Source: JAGOJE01 sp964553715 (GTDB lineage Bacteria; Pseudomonadota; Alphaproteobacteria; Rickettsiales; Rickettsiaceae). From it: a stretch of DNA of 64,000 nucleotides. Within the stretch, counting starts at the first letter, position 1; each line of letters starts with the position of its first letter. The stretch spans positions 29,633 to 93,632 of the forward strand of contig CAZKKY010000002.1 of assembly GCA_964553715.1 (NCBI GenBank). Direction: 5' to 3'. The position numbers were made by a program, and so were the translations under genes. Positions 37,424-45,731 of this stretch are shown here, piece by piece. The notes beneath the pieces are model-generated. The model was not told where the DNA came from. It made no database searches and saw only the letters and a program-made list of their open reading frames with translations.

Positions 37424-37600
37424 ATGAAAAAAACTAGCCTCAATTGCATTTTTATTATAGGGCTTTTATTTCTTTTTACCTCCTCTTGCACTCCAAAACC
37501 ACCTTATGAGATCAAAAGCCCTTGTGTATCTATAGACTCAAACGACCCATGGGTGCGTACACCTTGTAGTAGAAAAGTTTTAAATCGAGATATTGTCTGA
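37424..37600 (+). CDS. virB7: VirB7-like lipoprotein of the type IV secretion system
   Basis: A 58-residue lipoprotein. The signal peptide has Lys-Lys at the start, a hydrophobic core (CIFIIGLLFLFT) and the lipobox TSSC (Cys22). The mature part is about 37 residues with two further cysteines (SPCVS and TPCSR), the pattern of VirB7 proteins that bind VirB9. It is divergent from virB8-virB9, whose product has an intact VirB7-binding C-terminal domain. The gene is easily missed because of its size. The last 11 bases, ATATTGTCTGA, are repeated in tandem right after the stop. Confidence 0.82.
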   Translation: MKKTSLNCIFIIGLLFLFTSSCTPKPPYEIKSPCVSIDSNDPWVRTPCSRKVLNRDIV

Positions 37601-37703
37601 ATATTGTCTGAGTCATAATTTAGACTTAAAAAATTATTTTATATATCCTTTTTTAGAAAAATAACTTATTATTGGGATCTTGCTTAATTAATTTCTCATT
37701 CGT

Positions 37704-37823
37704 ATGAATCTATATCTTACTTTAGGATACAGTTTTTTCTTTATATCATTAGCGTTTCTTGTTATTTTTTCCTGTAGAAAAACTTATAGTGAGAAAAAAA
37801 GTGAAAAAATCGGTAAAAAATAG
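37704..37823 (+). CDS. CcmD-like heme-exporter accessory protein
   Basis: A 39-residue single-span protein just upstream of and overlapping ccmE. The N-terminal half is hydrophobic with LGYSFFFISLAFLVIF, matching the Gly-Tyr-aromatic pattern at the start of the CcmD span; the C-terminal half is Lys/Glu-rich, as in CcmD. In enterobacteria ccmD also overlaps ccmE. No clear ribosome site is seen and the protein is very small, so this is a reasoned guess. Confidence 0.5.
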   Translation: MNLYLTLGYSFFFISLAFLVIFSCRKTYSEKKSEKIGKK

Positions 37824-38190
37824 ACTAATTACTACTCTTACTGTTCTATTTTTCTGCGCTTTTGGAATTTATCTATTTCTATATACTATATCTGATAATA
37901 TAGTATTTTTTTATTCTCCATCTGAATTTGTGCAAAACCATAAACAATCAGAAGTACGTATAGGGGGAATCGTAAAAGAAGGTAGCATAGTGCGACCATC
38001 ACCAAATCTTATTGAATTTGTTATAACTGACTATAAAAATGAAATCTATGTTAGATATAATGGCATAATACCAATGTTATTCCGAGAAAAACAGGGAGTC
38101 GTAGCTTCTGGCAAGATGGAAAGCAATATATTCATTGCAAAAAATTTACTGACAAAACATGACGAAAATTATAAACCTCCTATTCAGTAA
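37801..38190 (+). CDS. ccmE: cytochrome c-type biogenesis heme chaperone CcmE
   Basis: Binds heme covalently in the periplasm and passes it to apocytochrome c. From the GTG at 37801 it has 129 residues; a GTG at 37789 and a TTG at 37759 are in-frame alternatives. There is one N-terminal span (about 8-28), then the beta-barrel with VRIGGIVKEGSI and the C-terminal heme-binding motif LTKHDENYKPP (the His attaches heme). It overlaps the ccmD-like frame. The other ccm genes are outside the window. Confidence 0.92.
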   Translation: MKKSVKNRLITTLTVLFFCAFGIYLFLYTISDNIVFFYSPSEFVQNHKQSEVRIGGIVKEGSIVRPSPNLIEFVITDYKNEIYVRYNGIIPMLFREKQGVVASGKMESNIFIAKNLLTKHDENYKPPIQ

Positions 38191-38202
38191 AAACTAACTC
38201 CT

Positions 38203-38913
38203 CTATACAGATGCTATAGATAATACTATCACCTTTTTTACGCCGGCTCTTTTTAAAATTTTTGAGGCATAATTAACTGTAGCACCTGTCGTTACAACGT
38301 CATCTATTAAAATTACATTTTTCCCCTTTATCTTAATGGTATTATTAACCTCAATCGACCCATGAATATTAGTAAGTCTTTTTGTTCTAGATAGGCTACT
38401 TTGTTGCTTTGTCCATCTTGTTTTATGTAAAACATCAAAAGCAAAAGGTATATTAGATATTTTAGACAAAGAAGATGCAAGTAATTGTGGTGGATTATAC
38501 ATTCGTAAAAGCCTTTTTAATTTATGCATTGGTATTTGTACTATTACATCCGCATCTTTTATATCTGCTTTATATCTATGATATAGCATCGATGCAAAAA
38601 ACTCTGCTAATACAGTTTTATCGTAATATTTAAATGAATGAATTAAATTTTTGCTATATTCATCAAATTTAAATATAGTTCTTGAAATATCAAATATTGG
38701 AGCTTTATTAAAACACTCTAGGCATTTGCTATATTCTTTGATTGCTAACTCAAATTCTTTACCGCAAGTTATACAATAAGGATCTGTAATAAAATTTATA
38801 TCCTTCCAGCATTGTCCACAAAATCCATTGTCATCCTGAATCAGCTCCATACATGAAAAGCACCTCTTAGGAAGAATATAATCTAGGATAAAATTATAAA
38901 TTGAAGATATCAT
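38203..38913 (-). CDS. comF: ComF family phosphoribosyltransferase-like protein
   Basis: A 236-residue protein of the ComF/GntX family. The N-terminal region has zinc-finger-like Cys pairs (CFSC, CGQC, CITC, CLEC), and the C-terminal half has the PRPP-binding loop VILIDDVVTTGATVNYA. ComF takes part in DNA uptake in competent bacteria; in Rickettsiales its role is not known. Its 5' end overlaps the miaA 3' end by 20 bases on the same strand. Confidence 0.88.
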   Translation of the reverse strand: MISSIYNFILDYILPKRCFSCMELIQDDNGFCGQCWKDINFITDPYCITCGKEFELAIKEYSKCLECFNKAPIFDISRTIFKFDEYSKNLIHSFKYYDKTVLAEFFASMLYHRYKADIKDADVIVQIPMHKLKRLLRMYNPPQLLASSLSKISNIPFAFDVLHKTRWTKQQSSLSRTKRLTNIHGSIEVNNTIKIKGKNVILIDDVVTTGATVNYASKILKRAGVKKVIVLSIASV

Positions 38914-39820
38914 TTATATTACTTATTATCTTATGATACTGAAGGTGTGAATCAAAACTAATTACATACTTTTCTTTAATCTGATTGTTAAACCATGTAA
39001 CTTGGCGCTTAGCATATTGCCTTGTTTTGGCTTGCGCTAGTATTATTGCATCTTCTAAAGAAATTTCTCCCTTAAAAAAGGATAAAATCTCATTAAAACC
39101 AAGTGGATTAATAGAAACATTCTTTTTTGTAATATATAATTTTTCTACTTCCTCCATAGCTCCAGATTTTATAATCTCTAAAAAACGATCATTACAAGAT
39201 TGGTACAGGAATTTTCTGTTAGGTGACAACATAATTATTGAAATATTATAGTCCTCAAGTGGGCTTTTTGTTGTTTGATTTTGAAAATATGTTATAGACT
39301 TACCAGTTTGCTTTATTACTTCGTAAGCTCTTATCATTCTTTGCTTATCAGTAGGTAGAATTTTACCAGCTACTAATGAATCTATCTTTATAAGCTCTGA
39401 GTAAAATTCTTCTTTGCCTATCTTTTCAAGATGTTTTTGCGCTTCAAAACGAATTTCAGAGTTTATTTCTGGAATATCATTAATCCCATTTATTAAAGAA
39501 TTAATATATAATCCTGTACCACCTACTATAATAGGCAAATAACCACTACTCTTTACATCGATAATTGTTTTAAAAGCCTCTTTTTGATACCTTGCAACAG
39601 AAAAACTATTTTCTAATGCCAGATAATTATACAAATGATGAGGTATTAATTTTTTATCCTCATTACTAGGAGAAGCTGTAAGAACTTCTAATCCCTCATA
39701 TATCTGCATAGAATCTGCGTTTATTATAGCACCCATATAAAGACTTGCAAGATTCATGGCCAATCTTGACTTCCCGCTAGCGGTAGGACCACAAATTATA
39801 ATAACATCCTTATTACTCAT
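38894..39820 (-). CDS. miaA: tRNA dimethylallyltransferase
   Basis: Adds the isopentenyl group to A37 of tRNAs reading UNN codons. The 308 residues carry the P-loop IICGPTASGKSRLAMNLA, the DSMQIYEGL motif, VGGTGLYINSLING and the substrate-tRNA contact region DKQRMIRAYEV. C-terminal AKRQVTWFNNQ is typical. It overlaps comF, so the two are coupled. Confidence 0.94.
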   Translation of the reverse strand: MSNKDVIIICGPTASGKSRLAMNLASLYMGAIINADSMQIYEGLEVLTASPSNEDKKLIPHHLYNYLALENSFSVARYQKEAFKTIIDVKSSGYLPIIVGGTGLYINSLINGINDIPEINSEIRFEAQKHLEKIGKEEFYSELIKIDSLVAGKILPTDKQRMIRAYEVIKQTGKSITYFQNQTTKSPLEDYNISIIMLSPNRKFLYQSCNDRFLEIIKSGAMEEVEKLYITKKNVSINPLGFNEILSFFKGEISLEDAIILAQAKTRQYAKRQVTWFNNQIKEKYVISFDSHLQYHKIISNINDIFNL

Positions 39821-39930
39821 TACTCATATCTCTCTCAATATCATAACAATAATCTTAAGTTATATAATCTTTGCTAAAAAAATCTTGTAAAATTTTTGTA
39901 ATTTGCTATAGTTTGCTGCTAAATAATAAA

Positions 39931-39983
39931 TTCCTGGTTTTTCAGGAAAGAATAATACGGCCCTGGTATGCCTAATTATTCTT
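39931..39983 (+). promoter_or_regulatory. two leader hairpins upstream of rpmI-rplT
   Basis: Hairpin 1 (39931-39948): TTCCTG and CAGGAA around a six-base loop. Hairpin 2 (39948-39983): a 9-bp stem AAGAATAAT/ATTATTCTT with an inner GGC/GCC pair set. No T-run follows. In many bacteria L20 represses its own operon through the leader RNA, and infC, the usual upstream gene, is missing here. A regulatory leader is therefore plausible but unproven. Confidence 0.4.
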
Positions 39984-40020
39984 AAGATTCGTTCAAAATA
40001 CCACAAATATAGGAAATAAC

Positions 40021-40227
40021 ATGCCTAAATTGAAAACTAAATCCGCAGTAAAAAAACGCTTCAAGCTTACTGCATCAGGAAAGCTAAAAGCTACTCAGGC
40101 TGGAAAGCAGCACTTTATGAGGCACAGGACAAAATCTCAACTTCGTAATCTTCGTGGAACAACAATACTAGAAGGTCAAGAAGCAAAGAATTTGATTAAA
40201 TATTTCTTGCCTTATGGCACTAATTAA
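40021..40227 (+). CDS. rpmI: 50S ribosomal protein L35
   Basis: A 68-residue, strongly basic ribosomal protein. The family signature PKLKTKSAVKKRFKLTASGK is at the N terminus, followed by HFMRHRTKSQLRNLRG. It is 17 bases before rplT, the conserved L35-L20 order. The ATG is preceded by an AGGA site. Confidence 0.96.
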   Translation: MPKLKTKSAVKKRFKLTASGKLKATQAGKQHFMRHRTKSQLRNLRGTTILEGQEAKNLIKYFLPYGTN

Positions 40228-40244
40228 TAGCTTGAGGAAAAAAT

Positions 40245-40604
40245 ATGTCTCGTACTACTGCTGGTAAAATTACCAAAAATCGTCATAGAAAAATTATAAA
40301 ATTAGCTAAAGGCTATCGTGGAAGAGCAAAAAATTGCTTTACTGTTGCGATAGAAAAAGTAGAAAAAGCCCTCCGTTATGCTTATCGTGATCGTCGCAAT
40401 CGTAAGCGTGATTTTAGAGGACTATGGATACAACGTATCAATGCTGCGGCTCGTGTCCATGGCATAGTATATTCTCAATTAATTAATGGCCTTACAAAAG
40501 CTAATATTGAAGTTGATAGAAAAATGCTTGCAGAACTTGCCGTTAATAATGCCGAAGCTTTTTCTGATATTGTCAACCAAGCTAAAGCAGCTCTTGCTAA
40601 ATAA
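40245..40604 (+). CDS. rplT: 50S ribosomal protein L20
   Basis: A 119-residue ribosomal protein needed early in 50S assembly. Hallmarks include HRKIIKLAKGYRGRAKNCF, YAYRDRRNRKRDFRGLWIQR and INAAARVHGIVYSQLI. A GAGG site precedes the ATG. A GGGCCA/TGGCCC terminator follows directly. Confidence 0.97.
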   Translation: MSRTTAGKITKNRHRKIIKLAKGYRGRAKNCFTVAIEKVEKALRYAYRDRRNRKRDFRGLWIQRINAAARVHGIVYSQLINGLTKANIEVDRKMLAELAVNNAEAFSDIVNQAKAALAK

Positions 40605-40608
40605 TAAT

Positions 40609-40632
40609 GGGCCATTTTGGCCCTTATTTTTT
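40609..40632 (+). terminator. Rho-independent terminator of rpmI-rplT
   Basis: GGGCCA and TGGCCC pair around a TTT loop (40609-40623), followed by TTATTTTTT. It is the clearest intrinsic terminator in the window apart from that of the autotransporter. Confidence 0.8.
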
Positions 40633-40656
40633 AATCACTAACTTACAAGGATAATT

Positions 40657-41076
40657 ATGACAGAATATACCTTCTCTATAATCAAACCAGATGCTACAAA
40701 AAGAAACATAACAGGTAAAATTAATTCTTACCTTGAATCGGCTGGATTAGCAATAGTTGCTCAAAAAAGGGTCAAGCTAACACGCAAGCAAGCTGAATCT
40801 TTTTATGAAATACACAAAGCTCGTCCATTTTTCTCTAGTCTTGTTGAATATATGATTTCTGGGCCAGTTATTCTTCAAGTTTTAAAAGGAGAAAATGCCG
40901 TTGCTAAAAATCGTGAAGTAATGGGAGCAACAAATCCTGTTGATGCTAAAGAAGGAACTATCCGTAGAGACTTTGCTGAAAGTATTGAAGCAAACTGCGT
41001 TCATGGATCTGATAGCGCCGAAAATGCTGCTCAAGAAATTTCTTTCTTCTTTACAAAAGAAGAAATTGTAGAATAA
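40657..41076 (+). CDS. ndk: nucleoside diphosphate kinase
   Basis: Phosphorylates nucleoside diphosphates to triphosphates. It has 139 residues. The substrate-binding start TFSIIKPDATKR is intact and the active-site His lies in NCVHGSDSAENA. It is one base before mnmG, so it starts a unit ndk-mnmG-rsmG-parA-parB. An AAGGA site lies before the ATG. Confidence 0.96.
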   Translation: MTEYTFSIIKPDATKRNITGKINSYLESAGLAIVAQKRVKLTRKQAESFYEIHKARPFFSSLVEYMISGPVILQVLKGENAVAKNREVMGATNPVDAKEGTIRRDFAESIEANCVHGSDSAENAAQEISFFFTKEEIVE

Positions 41077-41077
41077 A

Positions 41078-42916
41078 ATGACGTCCTATGATGTAATAGT
41101 TATAGGTGGGGGACATGCTGGGTGCGAGGCTGCATCAGCAGCAGCCCGCATGGGCGCAAAGACAGCTCTTATTACATTAAAAAAAGAAAATATAGGCGAA
41201 TTATCTTGTAATCCTGCTATAGGCGGCATAGCTAAAGGAACTCTTGTAAAAGAAATAGACGCTCTAGATGGTCTGATGGCTCGCGCTATAGACAAAGCCG
41301 GCATACACTATAAAATGCTTAATGAAAGCAAGGGGCCTGCTGTATGGGGACCAAGAGCTCAAGCAGATAGAAAGCTCTATAAAATAGCCATGCAAGAGCT
41401 TATCTTAAATCATCACAATCTTGACCTCATTATAGATTCGGTAGAAGATATAATATTTTCAGAAAGTAAAGTAACCGGAGTTGTTCTAAAAGATGGTAAC
41501 ACTTTACAATCATCGAAAATCATACTTACTACTGGAACTTTTTTATCTGGAATAATTCACATAGGCGATCAAAAAATTTTAGCTGGTAGAATTAACGAAC
41601 AACCTTCTTATGGTTTATCACATACATTAAAACGGATGGGGTTTGAAATTGGAAGGCTCAAAACTGGTACTCCTGCCAGAATAGATTCTCGCACTATAGA
41701 TTTCTCAAAAACAGAAATACAAAATGGTGACATCCTGCCACGCCCATTTTCAGAAATGACTCATAAAGTACTAGTACCTCAAATACCTTGCTATATCACA
41801 AGAACAACTACAGAAACCCACAAAATCATTCAAGATAATATACATAAGTCTGCCATGTATTCAGGGCAAATCTCTGGTATAGGTCCAAGATACTGTCCAT
41901 CTATTGAAGATAAAATATCTCGCTTTGCAAGCAAAACTAGTCACCAAATTTTTTTAGAACCAGAAGGTCTAGACGATTATACTATCTATCCTAATGGAAT
42001 TTCTACATCACTACCTGAAGATGTCCAGCATAAATTCATCAAAACTATACCTGGCTTAGAAAATGCTTCAATACTTCGTCCAGGATATGCAATAGAATAT
42101 GATTATGTTAACCCTCAAGAGCTCAAACCTACCTTGGAAACAAAAAAAATTCAGGGTCTTTATCTAGCTGGCCAAATTAATGGCACAACGGGATACGAAG
42201 AAGCTGGTGGACAAGGTATTATCGCTGGAATCAATGCTTCAAGCATAACTCCTTTTACTCTTGATAGATCAGAAAGCTATATCGGTGTAATGATAGATGA
42301 TTTGATAACACATGGTACTAAAGAACCTTATAGAATGTTTACTTCAAGGTCTGAATATAGAATCACTGTAAGAGCAGATAACGCAGATTTAAGATTAACT
42401 CAAAAAGGTATCAATATAGGGTGCGTTTCTAAACATAGAGCAAATATATTCTATGATAAATTATCACTAATAGACCTTGCTTCAAAAACATTAAATGATT
42501 TAAAAATAACTTCTAGCGAATTGTTAAAACTTGGTTTTTCTGTAGCGCAAGATGGCCAATATCGTTCAGCATTTACTTTACTAGGCTTACCAGATTATAC
42601 TATCGAAAAAGTGTCTCAAATTTTCCCTGAACTTTCCAAAATAGACTCACAAATACTACAACACATATACATAAATTCTAAATATTCTTCCTATATAGAA
42701 AGGCAAATGTCTGATATAAAACTTTTCAAAGAAGAAGAATTAACTATAATTCCTCCAAATATAAATTACTATTCTATAGACAGCCTCTCTTCAGAAGTAA
42801 GAGAAAAGCTACATAAGCACCAACCATCAAATATTGGGGCAGCGAAAAGAATTCCTGGTATAACACCTTCATCATTAGTCGCAATATTAGTACACTTAAG
42901 AAAACATGACAAATAA
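41078..42916 (+). CDS. mnmG: tRNA uridine-5-carboxymethylaminomethyl modification enzyme MnmG (GidA)
   Basis: FAD enzyme that, with MnmE, modifies U34 of several tRNAs. It has 612 residues. FAD motif VIGGGHAGCEAASAAARMG at the N terminus, SCNPAIGGIAKGTLVKEIDA, and RPGYAIEYDYVNPQELKP and GTTGYEEAGGQGIIAGINA further on. Its last bases overlap rsmG by 11, the usual gidA-gidB order near par genes. Confidence 0.96.
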   Translation: MTSYDVIVIGGGHAGCEAASAAARMGAKTALITLKKENIGELSCNPAIGGIAKGTLVKEIDALDGLMARAIDKAGIHYKMLNESKGPAVWGPRAQADRKLYKIAMQELILNHHNLDLIIDSVEDIIFSESKVTGVVLKDGNTLQSSKIILTTGTFLSGIIHIGDQKILAGRINEQPSYGLSHTLKRMGFEIGRLKTGTPARIDSRTIDFSKTEIQNGDILPRPFSEMTHKVLVPQIPCYITRTTTETHKIIQDNIHKSAMYSGQISGIGPRYCPSIEDKISRFASKTSHQIFLEPEGLDDYTIYPNGISTSLPEDVQHKFIKTIPGLENASILRPGYAIEYDYVNPQELKPTLETKKIQGLYLAGQINGTTGYEEAGGQGIIAGINASSITPFTLDRSESYIGVMIDDLITHGTKEPYRMFTSRSEYRITVRADNADLRLTQKGINIGCVSKHRANIFYDKLSLIDLASKTLNDLKITSSELLKLGFSVAQDGQYRSAFTLLGLPDYTIEKVSQIFPELSKIDSQILQHIYINSKYSSYIERQMSDIKLFKEEELTIIPPNINYYSIDSLSSEVREKLHKHQPSNIGAAKRIPGITPSSLVAILVHLRKHDK

Positions 42917-43493
42917 AAATGTTTCACGTGAAATTTTTGAAGAATATATCCAAATTGTTCTAAAATGGAATAATAAAATTAATTTGATATCAAAAAATAT
43001 ATCTTATGATGATATTTGGGATAGGCACGTCTATGATTCGATGTCATTAATAAATTTTATCGATTCTAATGATAAAGTTATAGATGTTGGATCTGGAGCT
43101 GGATTTCCTGGAATAATTCTTTCTTTAATGGGAGTAAAAGATGTGATATTAATAGAATCTGATAGTAGAAAAGCAGCGTTTTTATTACAAGCTTCAAAAC
43201 TTTCAAATAATAAGATTACTATTCTAAATAAAAGAGTAGAGAATGTAGAGATAGAGTGTGATGTTTTAACTTCAAGAGCATGCGCTTCTATTGATGATCT
43301 TTTAAATTTGTGTAAGGGTATAAAGGTACAAAAAAAATGTTTGTTTTTAAAAGGGAAAAAGGCTATTGTCGAAATTGATATCGCGAGTAAAAAATGGGAT
43401 TTTGAGTATCAAATTCATGATAAGGAAGAAGGATGTATTGTAGAGTTAAATTATGATAATGTCGATTGTAAACCAAAAAGGCGGCGTCGGTAA
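42906..43493 (+). CDS. rsmG: 16S rRNA (guanine-527-N7) methyltransferase RsmG (GidB)
   Basis: Methylates G527 of 16S rRNA. It has 195 residues. SAM-binding motif VIDVGSGAGFPGIIL is clear, followed by LIESDSRKAAFL and TSRACASIDDL. The N-terminal KWNNKINLIS matches the family. A parS-like palindrome is embedded in codons 5-10. The 3' end overlaps parA by 41 bases in another frame, an unusually long overlap. Confidence 0.93.
   Translation: MTNKNVSREIFEEYIQIVLKWNNKINLISKNISYDDIWDRHVYDSMSLINFIDSNDKVIDVGSGAGFPGIILSLMGVKDVILIESDSRKAAFLLQASKLSNNKITILNKRVENVEIECDVLTSRACASIDDLLNLCKGIKVQKKCLFLKGKKAIVEIDIASKKWDFEYQIHDKEEGCIVELNYDNVDCKPKRRRR
42920..42935. other. parS-like centromere site
   Basis: TGTTTCACGTGAAATT matches 14 of 16 bases of the bacterial parS palindrome (consensus TGTTTCACGTGAAACA), including the full central 14 bases. 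It lies in the 5' end of rsmG, about 520 bases before parA, where ParB would nucleate. The match and position near parAB make function likely. Confidence 0.75.
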
Positions 43494-44223
43494 GACTACC
43501 ACTGCTGTAAATTTGGCTACTGCTTTTGTTGCGTCTGGCTCTAAAGTATTACTGATTGATCTTGACCCACAAGGCAATGCAAGTACTAATCTAGGGATAG
43601 AGCAAGATACCAGAAGATATACCTCTTATGACTTATTTTATGATTCATGCGATAAGAATTTAGTTATAGAAAGTGGTATTAAATTTTTGGATATAATTCC
43701 TTCCAACGTAGATCTATCTGGGGTTGAAGTAGAACTAGTAAATTTACCAAGTAGAGAATTTATATTAAAAAAATCGTTAATGCGATATAATGATATTTAT
43801 GATTACGTCATTATTGATTGCCCTCCTTCATTAGGTCTATTAACACTTAATGCTTTAATAGCTTCTGATCAAGTTTTAATTCCTATGCAATGTGAATTTT
43901 TTGCTCTTGAAGGATTAAGTCACTTACTCAAAACTATAAATTTAATACAAAAGAAGTTGAATCCTAAAATATTTATACAAGGCATATTACTTACCATGTA
44001 CGATCGTCGTAACAAACTAACAGAAGCTATAGAAAATGATGTCAGAAAATGTATGCAAGGACTAGTTTTTAATACAGTTATACCCCGTAACGTAAGAATA
44101 TCAGAAGCACCATCTTATGGAAAACCTGTAATGATTTACGATCACCGATGCTTAGGATCTGTGTCTTACATGCACTTAGCTAGAGAAATATTAGAAAGAT
44201 TGGAGAGAAATAATGAAAAATAG
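43453..44223 (+). CDS. parA: chromosome partitioning ATPase ParA
   Basis: Walker-type ATPase that moves ParB-bound origins. It has 256 residues. Deviant Walker A NQKGGVGKTTTAVNLA lies at the N terminus, then LLIDLDPQGNASTNLG and DYVIIDCPPSLGLLTLNAL. An ATG at 43459 is an alternative start. It overlaps rsmG upstream and parB downstream by 11 bases. Confidence 0.95.
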   Translation: MIMSIVNQKGGVGKTTTAVNLATAFVASGSKVLLIDLDPQGNASTNLGIEQDTRRYTSYDLFYDSCDKNLVIESGIKFLDIIPSNVDLSGVEVELVNLPSREFILKKSLMRYNDIYDYVIIDCPPSLGLLTLNALIASDQVLIPMQCEFFALEGLSHLLKTINLIQKKLNPKIFIQGILLTMYDRRNKLTEAIENDVRKCMQGLVFNTVIPRNVRISEAPSYGKPVMIYDHRCLGSVSYMHLAREILERLERNNEK

Positions 44224-45064
44224 AAGTCTTGGTCGTGGATTATCCTCATTACTTGGAGAAACTCATGTTGTAGATGCTGACAATATGGTGCATTTAATAG
44301 ATATACGCAACATAGAATGTGGTAAATATCAACCCAGAAAACATTTTTCAGCAGAATCTTTAAATGAGCTTGCTGATTCGATAAACCGTAATGGAGTTAT
44401 GCAACCAATTATGGTGTGTTTATCTGAAGATAATAGATATTCTATTATTGCTGGAGAACGTAGGTTTAGAGCAGCAAAAATAGCTGGTTTAGATGTTATT
44501 CCTGCTATTATCAATGATTCACCTCCTGAAAAAATATTAGAACTCGCTTTAGTTGAGAATATACAAAGAGAAGATCTAAACGTAATGGAAGAAGCTGAAG
44601 GATATGCTAGGTTAATGGATGAATTTGGCTATACTCAAGATGATGTTGCAAATATAATAGGAAAAAGCCGTAGCCATGTTGCTAATTTACTTAGGCTAAA
44701 TCACTTACCTGATATAATAAAAATTTATCTAAATACTGGTAGTCTTAGCATGGGTCATGCACGCACTTTAGTGGGCCACCCTATGGCTGAAGAAATATCA
44801 AATATAATAATTGAGAAAGGCTTAAACGTTCGTCAAACAGAAGCATTAGTAAGAAATTGGTCTGATAGAGAAAAGCATCGCTCAGGTAAATTGCCTCAAT
44901 ATAGCGATAGCCAAGACGATGATTTAGTGCAATTAGTTAAAGTTTTGTCTAGTAAATTTGGTATGAAAATCGCAATAGAGAGTGATGGCTCTGGTGGTGG
45001 TAGAGTAGTATTTAATTTTTCAAGTTTAGAGCAATTAGATTCCATTCTCACACGTTTAACATAA
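44213..45064 (+). CDS. parB: chromosome partitioning protein ParB
   Basis: DNA-binding CTPase that spreads from parS. It has 283 residues. The N-terminal region holds the ParA contact (NRSLGRGLSSLLG) and the CTPase motif IIAGERRFRAAKIAG, followed by LVENIQREDLNVMEEAEGY and the helix-turn-helix TQDDVANIIGKSRSHVANLL. The C-terminal dimerisation part is short. The AGAGAAATAATG overlap with parA suggests coupled translation. Confidence 0.95.
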   Translation: MKNRSLGRGLSSLLGETHVVDADNMVHLIDIRNIECGKYQPRKHFSAESLNELADSINRNGVMQPIMVCLSEDNRYSIIAGERRFRAAKIAGLDVIPAIINDSPPEKILELALVENIQREDLNVMEEAEGYARLMDEFGYTQDDVANIIGKSRSHVANLLRLNHLPDIIKIYLNTGSLSMGHARTLVGHPMAEEISNIIIEKGLNVRQTEALVRNWSDREKHRSGKLPQYSDSQDDDLVQLVKVLSSKFGMKIAIESDGSGGGRVVFNFSSLEQLDSILTRLT

Positions 45065-45077
45065 TAAGGTATTAGAT

Positions 45078-45731
45078 ATGCAGATTTTTATTGATAGTGT
45101 AGATTTAAAAGAAATAGAAGAATTAAATAGCTACGGTATAATAGACGGCGTTACGACTAATCCATCTTTATTTGCTAAAGCTGGTAGGGATTTTTATGAA
45201 ACATCCAAAGAGATATGCCAAATTGTTGATGGCCCTGTAAGTATAGAGGCTATTTCTAGTAATTATGATGATATACTAAAAGAAGGAGAAAAAATATTTT
45301 CTATAGCAGAAAATGTAGTTCTAAAACTTCCTATTACTCCAAATGGTTTAAAAGCATGTAATTACTTTGCTAGAGAAGGTTATCCTGTTAATATGACGCT
45401 ATGTTTTTCAGTAAATCAAGCTTTACTTGCCGCGAAAGCTGGCGCTACTTATGTTTCTCCATTTATAGGAAGGGTTGAGGATGCTGGTGATGATGGTATT
45501 AAGCTTATTTCTGACATCACAACCATGACATCACATTACATTGATCTAGAGATAATGGTTTTAGCTGCTTCTATAAGAACTATAGAACATGTCTACAAGG
45601 TTGCTATGATTGGTGTAGATTCTGCTACTATTTCTCCAAATATCATTAGAGAATTAATAAAACATCCGTTAACAGATAGAGGGCTAGAAATTTTTGATCA
45701 AGACTGGAAAAAATCTGGCTTAAAAATATAA
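45078..45731 (+). CDS. transaldolase, TalC/fructose-6-phosphate aldolase-like
   Basis: A 217-residue small-type transaldolase. MQIFIDSVDLKEIEEL, GVTTNPSLFAKAGRDF and the Schiff-base lysine in VVLKLPITPNGLKA are present, as is SPFIGRVEDAGDDG. Short proteins of this type act as transaldolases or fructose-6-phosphate aldolases; the alphaproteobacterial copies are usually called transaldolase (tal). It lies 13 bases after parB and ends at the lipB start. Confidence 0.9.
   Translation: MQIFIDSVDLKEIEELNSYGIIDGVTTNPSLFAKAGRDFYETSKEICQIVDGPVSIEAISSNYDDILKEGEKIFSIAENVVLKLPITPNGLKACNYFAREGYPVNMTLCFSVNQALLAAKAGATYVSPFIGRVEDAGDDGIKLISDITTMTSHYIDLEIMVLAASIRTIEHVYKVAMIGVDSATISPNIIRELIKHPLTDRGLEIFDQDWKKSGLKI

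Noticed and set aside
37590..37611. 11-bp tandem duplication ATATTGTCTGA at the virB7 stop
   Set aside because: Too short to interpret; probably a slippage event with no effect on the protein.
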